Positions 56,654 through 64,000 of a stretch of DNA of 64,000 nt are shown here, piece by piece. Within the stretch, counting starts at the first letter, position 1, and each line of letters opens with the position of its first letter. The notes under the pieces were generated by a model. The model was not told where the DNA came from. It saw only the letters and a list, made by a program, of their open reading frames with translations, and made no database searches. The translations under genes and the position numbers were made by a program. This DNA comes from Sodalis sp. Ffu (GTDB taxonomy: Bacteria > Pseudomonadota > Gammaproteobacteria > Enterobacterales > Enterobacteriaceae). The stretch spans positions 962,001 through 1,026,000 of the forward strand of contig CP072944.1 of assembly GCA_024748595.1 (NCBI GenBank), given 5' to 3'.

Positions 56654-57110
56654 AGCTTTATTGAATAAATTATCAAGAAAAAAGTTTAAAATTACTCATT
56701 GGACGAAAACAAAGCAATACCATCATTAAACACTGATCACTAACGTTTTGGTTAGTACCTTAACTATAGCTGCTAGATATAATAAAATAAAACTGATTAA
56801 AAAGATAACAAATACGCTATTCGTAGATAGATATCACAACAATCTTGATGTATAAAACAAAAATTATATCTGAATTATAAACATTAAAAAATTTTACAAA
56901 ATTTTCAGTTAATGAATGTTTTCTCTATGTGTTCTAACTACACATGCATAAGTAAACAAACTAAAAATTAATGTCATATAAAATTGACATATATCGAACA
57001 TTGCTCATATTGCTATAGATACAACTAAGATGAAGATTTTAGTGAAGGTGAATGGACAATCAAAATACACAATCAATAAACAACGCTGACGCAAGAGATA
57101 TCCACTGAAT
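56654..57110 (+). mobile_element. IS5-family (IS903-group) relic, best-preserved transposase alignment
   Basis: A left end AGCTTTATTGAATAAATT lies at 56654-56671. Near 56905 the plus strand reads FYKIFS, then MNVFSLCVL in a shifted frame, matching FVDSIFKLMGLSLRCP. Near 57000-57080, IAHIAIDTTKMKIL and, after one frameshift, EGEWTIKIHNQ match ISHLVIDGTGLKVFGEGEWKVRQHG. The first catalytic Asp is still readable, but the frame is dead. Confidence 0.7.
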
Positions 57111-58075
57111 TACGACAAATGAAAGCTCTCACATCTTACCGAGTCATTTAATGGATACCAAAGGGCAACCTAGACATATGCAGCAAACATGCTAAAAAAC
57201 TAAAATCCAATAAAAAAAAGATCATGATAATACCTATCTAACCACAATGCTCTAATGGCTAAAAAGATCAGATGGCTGGCCCAACATCTAAAACCCACTA
57301 CGGGATAACAAGATTTTAAGATATCATTACCACCAAAAGACTATATAGCCTGACGTTTTAACACATCTATTTCATCATCCACCAGTGCAGTCGCATATCT
57401 ATATCGTTGACGCTTAACAGAATATCGATCATTTGAATTTTAAGCAGTTACGAACACATTAGTAATCTTTATTTAGAATCCACCGATGCTTGGAAGGTTT
57501 TAACATACGTCAACGTCGGCATCTTTCATTTCAACTTCAATGATATCCAGACCTTTATCCTGGTAGACTCACACTCAAACGCATAACTAAAAATTCCATC
57601 GGTTTTGTATTCACCTAGACCAATATATAATTTAGCTTACCAACCTGGTTAATTTTCTTGAATAATTGAGTCGGCAAAGTTACGCTGCATCATATTAAGT
57701 AATATGTACTAAGAAGAACCATAGTGCTTCATAATGATTTTTGTAAAATTCTTCCTTTACGAAAATCGTCAATGCGAATTTTATGATATTTACTAGTTTA
57801 CTATTCAGCACTTTTTTAATTATATCGGTAGCAACCGTAATATTTATTTAACATCCCAGATCTTGAGCAGTTTTATATAAAACTTGTATTTTGTTACTTT
57901 AAAAATTACAGTATTTAGGTTAACGATAAAAGAGCTCTTGACTTTTTACTTTAAATTAGCAGTTATTACAAGGATCGTTAAAAGCATCGTTTAGTGATAG
58001 TAATACTTAATTTTAACTGATTATCTTATTCAATGCACATGACATCAACAGACTTACCTACACCTAGTCAACAGA

Positions 58076-58519
58076 ATCAGCCGAATAGCCATTTTATTCG
58101 CAGCATGGCTATTCTCCCACCTACATTATATTAATGCTAACCAGACTTTTATTTCCAGTTTTAATTAATTTATTGCAAAACTTTGATGATGCCTAATGTT
58201 TCAACTAGCAACCAAAAGTACCATATTAATCTCTTGATATATTTACTACATATGACGTAAACTTTTTTGCCCTTTTCTTGATGATACAGGTAAAATCTGG
58301 ATAATATAAACTTGATCTTTTTTTGGAGCAATTTTATTTCTCATATACCAAGCAGAAATTAAGATATTCAACCATAAGATCAGTCATCCACGTTTGATGA
58401 AAGCTTTGTTATCACTAAGATCTTAGTTATTTTAAACTTTTCACTTACCATTTATAGAAATTTTCTGAAAATGGATGTCTATCTTTCATTTTTAAAAATT
58501 AGATTTATTTAATAAAGCC
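58076..58519 (-). mobile_element. IS5-family relic with terminal repeat
   Basis: GATTTATTTAATAAAGCC (58502-58519) matches the inverted IS903 end GATTTATTCAACAAAGCC at 16 of 18 positions. On the minus strand near 58080-58115, VGGRIAMLRIKW resembles the transposase C-terminus VGEAMAMVKALN. Confidence 0.5.
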
Positions 58520-58759
58520 ATGCTGATTTTATCTTCGGCGGCTTTCTTGCTTTCAACCCCACAAGCCCACTGGGTAGCAAGTAAAATTTAACGCAACTTT
58601 CAACCTTAGCTCTGCTACTACCACAGAAAAATAGTTTTACATGCATGGTTTATCTTATTTTATATACCTCTCAACCAGCACAGTATTACCTTTCTACTAA
58701 CCAGTTTTATCTGGAAGTAAAATAAAATACGTTTAAAGATCAATTATCGCATACTGGAC

Positions 58760-58825
58760 CTCTATTATACATACAACTACTCTATTATACATACAACTAC
58801 AACTACTCTATTATACATACAACTA
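58760..58825. repeat. Imperfectly spaced triple repeat of a 20-bp unit
   Basis: CTCTATTATACATACAACTA occurs three times: 58760-58779, 58780-58799 and 58806-58825, the last two separated by six bases. This is slippage in decaying DNA, not an array with spacers. Confidence 0.9.
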
Positions 58826-58937
58826 ATCAATACCTTATTTTTGTGCCGCTATTTTCCTGCAATGGAAATCTAACAGGCAACATAAGTGACCAATCGATGT
58901 AATGAAAGTTGCATCCGTATTTACAAATACGGCCCTA

Positions 58938-60818
58938 TTATTGTGCCTGAACTGCGGTGCCCATTTTAATCTTCGCTTCGCTGCGAAGATTATCTAGCAG
59001 CACATCAAAAATAATCCGAGTCATAGACTGACGCAACTGGTTAATGAAAATTGTGCGCTGCTGTGTATCAAGCGGACGTGGCTTTATCTTCTCCAATGCA
59101 ACCACAACGATATTACCCTGACCATTACTAGCAATACCGTAACTAGCTTTATCTTGCGGCGGCGGTAGACTAAAAATAACCCGCACCAACGGATCGTCTT
59201 GGTTGGTGGAATCGAAGCGCTGCAGCGCGCTAAAATTCAAGCCAGCAGGTTTTAACGCTCTATCATCTTTGCCTTGTTTTAGCACTATCAGCGCTTTTTG
59301 GGCTTCAATACGGGCCTGATCATGCGCTTTTTGGCGCTTAACTTCCTGCTCCACCTGTTCATGAACCTCAGTGAGTTGTTTAACTCTTTCTGGCTTGTGA
59401 TCAGTCACACGAATAATAAAAGCACGATTTCCATCGATGGAAATTACATCTGAGTTCCTGCCTGGCACGCCGTTACTGCCCAGCAACGAACCGTCAAACA
59501 ATACCTGTTTAACTGCGTAAAAATTCAGCTCAGCCGTCATTTCATCACGGCTAAACCAGTCGGTCTGTTTCGCCTTTACACCAGCAACAGTTTCCACCGA
59601 TACCAAAGTTTTATTGTCGTTACTGGCCGCATCACTTACTTTTTGCTGTAAAGCATAAAAAGCGTCCATCGTTTTTTCCTGCTTTACTTTGGCCATAATA
59701 TCGTCACGAACTACAGAATTCAATGCTTTAACCCGAGCCGGCTGAATATCGTCCAGGCGAATGATCAAGAAGCCTACCGAAGATTGAATAACCCTCGACA
59801 ACTGACCATTGTAGCTTAAATTTGCTTGTTTTAGCTCCTCAATAGTATTAATATCACTTACCCAACCGATATCACCGCCATTTTTCGCTGAAATTACATC
59901 GCTGGATTTAGACTTTGCCAATGCAGCGAAGTCACTTCCTTGCTGAAGATACTGCAACAAAGCCTGAGCCTCAGTCTTAGTTCTGCTCTGAATGATGCTA
60001 TAGTGTTTACGTGCTGGCACTATGAATTGATCCGAGTGCTGATCATACCACGCCTGAATTTCCTGTTCATCGACGGTAATTTTTGCCTTCATCGCTGCTG
60101 AATCTATTAAAATATAGCTCACTTTGAACATTTCCGGCGATATATACTTATTTTTATGGCTATAATAATTCTCCTGAATCTCGTCATTACTAGCAGTCTG
60201 TTTGGTCGCTAGCCATGATATATCAAAAATAGCAAGACGAGCTTCGCGTATCTGGATCGCAACCGCAAGCAGATGATCAATTTCCGCAGGCAGCAGAAAG
60301 CTGCTGCCGACAATGCCCTTAATTAACTGCTGAGAGCGCATTTTTTTGCGCATCAGCAAAACATATTGATCCAACGTCAACCCCATATTGCCGATAAAAG
60401 CACGGAATTTATTATTATCAAATTTATTTTCCGTACGAAAAGCTGGAATCGCAAAAATTGTTTGTTTGATTTGATCATCACCGATAACCAACCCCAAGGT
60501 GTTCGCATACTGATCTAATAGGACTTCATCAATCAACTGAGATAGCACCTGCTGGCAGATTTCATGCATATAACTTTCATTATCGGCCAGTTGGAAAAAT
60601 TGTTCTCCCATGGATTCCTGCTGGCGATGGCGTTCGTTCTGAACTGCCTGTTCCAACTGTGCACGACTGATTTGCTGACCATTGACTTTCACGGCGTAAT
60701 CGCCACTGTCGCCCATCATATAGTTGCCTATTCCGGTCAATACGAATGAAACAACAACAAGCCCAAAAATTATTTTGAACACGATATGCTTGGCGGCTGC
60801 CTGTAAATTGTTCATCAT
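58938..60818 (-). CDS. ppiD: Periplasmic folding chaperone / peptidyl-prolyl isomerase PpiD
   Basis: The 626-residue product (E. coli 623) starts MMNNLQAAAKHIVFKIIFGLVVVSFVLTGIGNYMMG: one N-terminal membrane anchor (about residues 14-34) with the rest in the periplasm. A SurA-like N-terminal chaperone part is followed by a parvulin domain (about residues 265-355, ARKHYSIIQSRTKTEAQALL to SSVGFLIIRLDDI). PpiD sits near SecYEG and helps newly exported proteins. The C-terminus LRSEAKIKMGTAVQAQ is complete. Upstream hupB is a pseudogene. Confidence 0.96.
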   Translation of the reverse strand: MMNNLQAAAKHIVFKIIFGLVVVSFVLTGIGNYMMGDSGDYAVKVNGQQISRAQLEQAVQNERHRQQESMGEQFFQLADNESYMHEICQQVLSQLIDEVLLDQYANTLGLVIGDDQIKQTIFAIPAFRTENKFDNNKFRAFIGNMGLTLDQYVLLMRKKMRSQQLIKGIVGSSFLLPAEIDHLLAVAIQIREARLAIFDISWLATKQTASNDEIQENYYSHKNKYISPEMFKVSYILIDSAAMKAKITVDEQEIQAWYDQHSDQFIVPARKHYSIIQSRTKTEAQALLQYLQQGSDFAALAKSKSSDVISAKNGGDIGWVSDINTIEELKQANLSYNGQLSRVIQSSVGFLIIRLDDIQPARVKALNSVVRDDIMAKVKQEKTMDAFYALQQKVSDAASNDNKTLVSVETVAGVKAKQTDWFSRDEMTAELNFYAVKQVLFDGSLLGSNGVPGRNSDVISIDGNRAFIIRVTDHKPERVKQLTEVHEQVEQEVKRQKAHDQARIEAQKALIVLKQGKDDRALKPAGLNFSALQRFDSTNQDDPLVRVIFSLPPPQDKASYGIASNGQGNIVVVALEKIKPRPLDTQQRTIFINQLRQSMTRIIFDVLLDNLRSEAKIKMGTAVQAQ

Positions 60819-60954
60819 GGTGTAACAACACTCCGCTATAAAATGAATGATAACTTCTACGCCAACGCCTCCTATAATGTAGCTCCCCAGATCAAATGGC
60901 GCAATAAAGCTATTTTTATTACAGCAATATCCTTACTCTGCTAACAAAATAAGG

Positions 60955-60989
60955 AATATAAAGCGCATCATCAATATGCGCTTTATATT
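60955..60989 (-). terminator. Rho-independent terminator of the former hupB gene
   Basis: A 14-bp perfect stem (AATATAAAGCGCAT pairing with ATGCGCTTTATATT) encloses a 7-nt loop. It lies between the hupB pseudogene and ppiD. E. coli has a terminator in this interval. It is well preserved although hupB is dead, and may insulate ppiD from upstream transcription. Confidence 0.65.
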
Positions 60990-61019
60990 TTACTATATCT
61001 GTCTGTCCGAACTAATAGC

Positions 61020-61300
61020 AAATAAGAATATTGAGCTCATACAAGAACGCGAAAACTATTAATCACTATTATCTTTAAAAACTACTAAAAAAATATGATA
61101 GCAGAAAATATGCGATTCATTCTACTGATTTATAAACTACAGCAGTACTGAAGAATAATTTGCACACTACCAGCACGGCATCATCAATTGCATTTACTCC
61201 GTGACCGAGCCAGTAATTGCATCCAGCACACCACCATCTCGTCTGCTGATTTAAAAATATCGGTACCTAAGATAATTTTATTAATCAGTTATTAAACCAT
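61020..61300 (-). pseudogene. hupB: hupB pseudogene (DNA-binding protein HU-beta)
   Basis: From ATG at 61300 the minus strand reads MV, two stops, then LINKIILGTDIFKSADE, matching [22 protein letters not shown]. After a frameshift, GVLDAITGSVTE matches RALDAIIASVTE, and a late SFRV near 61045 fits PSFRAG. The two stops right after the start codon and later shifts inactivate it. The order hupB-ppiD is ancestral; lon, normally upstream of hupB, is not seen. Confidence 0.85.
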
Positions 61301-63223
61301 TCGCCATGGTCATAAACTATAATCATTTTATTCGTACATGGTTATTTTAAGAAATACTAGAGATCTGCTTTTTGTATTTCTATCAACCATCATGATTAAT
61401 GTCAGCAATTGCTTTTTAATTAAACATGATTGCTACAAATAGTCCAAATAAGTGCTTCTACATTAAGGTTGTTTTGGGCTGTAAAATTTTTTATTAATTG
61501 AAAAGCTAGAAAATAGCTATATCACTAACAAAATAGTTATTCAAAAAAAATTTTACAGCCCAAAACAACCTTTAAGAAAAGGAAAAACACATAGACGCTG
61601 ATATTTATTTAAACAGCATCAAAAAATATCTTCTTTGCATAATATACGTACCTACCAGTTAGCTATTTTGGTACCTCGCAATCTACACGATTACTCAAAT
61701 TAAATGCCTTTCGTGTCTGCTGTCTTGCTAATTAAAGTTACCACTTTAAAACTTTAATACTTAAGCACAAGATCATTCTATAAATCATGCTCGAACGCGG
61801 CACCACTCATTAGTCCATTCGTCGCTGCTAATTTGAGAAAGACCAACATGTATACCTTACATCATATTATGAATAACTGATTTGTTCTGTCAAAGTATTT
61901 CAACAGCACTCTATACTCACCATAAATATCCCCATAGATAAAAAGAGCAATGCTAACATTCATAAGTGAAATAATTCTCTAAATAATATTAAGAAACACT
62001 ATTCCAGCACCTACTACACCATTTTCTGCTACCTGCTGACCACGATGAAGCATATTGATGATGCCATACTGGCCGTTAAAACTGCCTGAATTAATAAGAT
62101 CTATTTACACCTGCTCGATCTTTATCACTAACCTTATAACCATTAACGCTTTGGGAAGAAATGACCTTAACCAAACTTTATCTACTAGACTAATATCATC
62201 GACTAGAATAACAGAAAATCTAGAACATCAAATATTAAAAGATAATATTAAAAATACCTATATAGCAAAATCGCATTTATAATTCAAAGTTTTCTACTTA
62301 TTTTATACACCAAAACTCTATATTTAGTATCCCACTATAGTTTATAGTATAAATGACTACTAGATCTTGCCTACTCTAACATCAGCTACACCACTGCAGC
62401 TTTAATGATAAATTATATATACTGATTTTAAATAAAAAAGACTAGATGATCCTCATACCTTATATATAAATTTTTATGTTTGCATAATGTCTAACTTTAA
62501 TAAATTACAACCAATAGCTATCCACACTTATTTTGGTTATACAGTATAACATTGCTTAAAAAGATATACCTTAACAATATTAATATTAAGCAAAACTTTT
62601 AGTTTTCCAAAAAGAAGGATTTACCTATTTTATCGCAATTCATATCAATTTCAAAATTGTAAAAAATTTTTCAACAACGAACACATCTTAATATAAAGCT
62701 AATTATATATAGATATTTTTCCTTTTCCATTGAACCATGACTGGAGCCTTAATTAACAGTCTAAGTTATTTCATCTAGTTCACAACGAATCTTAATATCC
62801 AGACACCTACATTCTTCATTGCAGTTTGCATTGAATTGCATAATTAGCAACCCAGGATAAATTTCTAAATAACAAACTTTCTAAATAATTTTTAGAGAAA
62901 ATTAAATATCTCCCGGTTTGATTGACCTTTTACTTCCAACCATTAAGTCATCTGCTAATTTTAACATAGTTTATTTACTATATCGCTTTAGTTTAATTTT
63001 AATTGACTAATTACTAAATATCGGATCTATAATTTATAATTGATATTCAATTATTAAAAATACTTGTATACGTATTAATTTTTAAGAATATAAGTTACTA
63101 CAATCCTTTATCCAAAAAGTACATAATCGCACCTTAAGGTATTACCACTGTTTTGTACGTACAAAATTTTTAAAAACTAAAAATTATAGCTACTCAGCAT
63201 AAGGATGAAAAACTAAATATAAT
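61301..63223. other. 1.9-kb gene-free region upstream of the hupB pseudogene
   Basis: No gene is supported. In E. coli lon (2.3 kb) would be here; no fragment is recognised. The region holds a perfect 28-bp inverted repeat (61465-61572). An open stretch at 62055-62282 has no family. Confidence 0.45.
61465..61572. repeat. Perfect 28-bp inverted repeat with 52-bp centre
   Basis: The arm 61465-61492 (AAGGTTGTTTTGGGCTGTAA then AATTTTTT) is repeated exactly as its reverse complement at 61545-61572. The total is 108 bp. It could be a miniature transposable element or the two ends of a collapsed IS. The end sequence does not match the IS903-type repeats elsewhere in the window. Confidence 0.9.
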
Positions 63224-63300
<77 letters not shown>

Positions 63301-64000
63301 ATAAAATTTTTCTTGCTTATTATAGTTATCAAACAATTTATATAACACATCCTTTTTAAGGAATCTTTTTAGTTTTTGACCGAATCGCTAAAGGATGGAA
63401 TACTGCTCTTGTTTCAAGACTTAATCTACAACAGCAATATTGTAGAACTTCCAAAAGCACCGTCAACTTAAAAAAACCATAAATCATTTTAAATACTATG
63501 GGTATCTAACCTGAACTTAAATAAAGATTACCGAACATATGATTCACTTCTGCTATTTTGATCATCCTATCAAAATAGATAGAGGAACTGCCTTACCTTG
63601 GTTATTTGACCTTTCTAATGCTAATTAAAAATGTTACATAAATGTCAAAAGAACATAAATTTATACCTTTTAAACATATCTCTTTCCATATTAACACATT
63701 CCTAAATATTACTCACCTAAACGCCACTAAATCCAAACCATAATCACACTCTATTAAAAAACTTTACACTAACAGTATAAAATTATTATTAACCACTATT
63801 AAAATTGGTATTTATATATTGATAGACTGTGTTAAATAAAGCTAACTATAGCGGATACTTTTATAATGATTTATTCGATGACTGACATAATTGTTTAATT
63901 TAATTTTATAACGTCATTAATCCATTGTACATCTCATTATCGTTGATTCTATGCTAGTAAGCACCAAAAGATGAAGTATCATACCCAGAATATCAGCAAA
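63301..64000. other. Gene-free right edge of the window
   Basis: AT-rich sequence with stops in all frames. The only feature is a degenerate IS903-type end (TGTGTTAAATAAAGCTAAC, near 63828-63846). There is no 16S rRNA 3' end upstream of the tRNA-Ile. Confidence 0.5.

Larger units (their letters stand above)
57361..58937. other. Gene-free region downstream of ppiD
   Basis: No intact gene is seen. A minus-strand coding-like fragment (about 57480-57690) and an IS5-family relic (58076-58519) are the only items, plus a short triple repeat at 58760-58825. The last 100 bases before ppiD's stop codon are featureless. Confidence 0.45.

Noticed and set aside
58760-58825. CRISPR-like triple repeat
   Set aside because: Two units abut directly and the third is six bases away; there are no spacers and no cas genes, so this is slippage.

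Overview
The window looks like part of the reduced chromosome of a gammaproteobacterial (Enterobacterales, Sodalis/Yersinia/Serratia-like) insect endosymbiont at an intermediate stage of genome erosion. Every intact protein aligns nearly end to end with its E. coli counterpart, as recalled from memory. Local gene order is enterobacterial: str operon, S10 operon, nadK-grpE-bamE-ratA-smpB-ssrA, asnB-nagABE-glnS, hemCD-cyaA and hupB-ppiD. The tmRNA tag ANDSQYESAALAA is the long Yersinia/Serratia-type tag. About half of the window is non-coding, very AT-rich and full of broken genes and transposon relics. No rRNA, prophage or CRISPR array was seen.

Layout. 1-9 kb: ribosomal genes on the minus strand (5' end of rplB, rplW, rplD, rplC, rpsJ; then bfr; then tuf, fusA, rpsG, rpsL behind a clear str promoter, then tusBCD). 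9-12 kb: decayed IS DNA with an intact 4.5S RNA gene (ffs). 12-16 kb: uvrD and corA, convergent; corA has a long structured leader. 16-19 kb: IS graveyard. 19-21 kb: otsB-otsA (trehalose). 21-29 kb: aroE, tsaC, fmt and def separated by IS relics. 29-36 kb: ung, grpE (sigma-32 promoter), nadK, bamE, ratA (with a ratB pseudogene), smpB and ssrA. 36-46 kb: glnS, a nagE pseudogene, nagB, nagA, a nagC pseudogene, asnB and a tRNA cluster (Met, Leu, Gln, a Met pseudogene, Gln). 47-54 kb: ubiF, remnants of hemY and hemX, hemD, hemC and cyaA. 54-64 kb: lptM-like ORF, dapF pseudogene, IS relics, ppiD, hupB pseudogene and an isolated tRNA-Ile.

Function. The retained genes serve translation (ribosomal proteins, EF-Tu, EF-G, tRNAs, GlnRS, Def, Fmt, TsaC, TusBCD, tmRNA/SmpB, SRP RNA), folding and envelope biogenesis (GrpE, PpiD, BamE, perhaps LptM), DNA repair (UvrD, Ung), and selected metabolism: shikimate, NADP, haem precursors to uroporphyrinogen III, ubiquinone, asparagine, trehalose, Mg2+ and iron storage. 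Regulators and redundant functions are the ones lost: NagC, HU-beta, RatB, HemX/HemY.

I did not find a new molecular system. The most notable signals are: (1) an intact nagB ORF whose active-site and allosteric residues are eroding between pseudogenes of its transporter and its repressor; (2) at least a dozen degenerate copies of one IS5-family (IS903-group) element, two of which sit head to head as a 154-bp inverted repeat at about 97% identity; (3) perfect hairpins or inverted repeats inside otherwise decaying DNA; (4) the ssrA promoter embedded in the extended 3' end of smpB; (5) a His-to-Pro change in the catalytic motif of Ung. All homology statements come from recalled family sequences, not from database searches.
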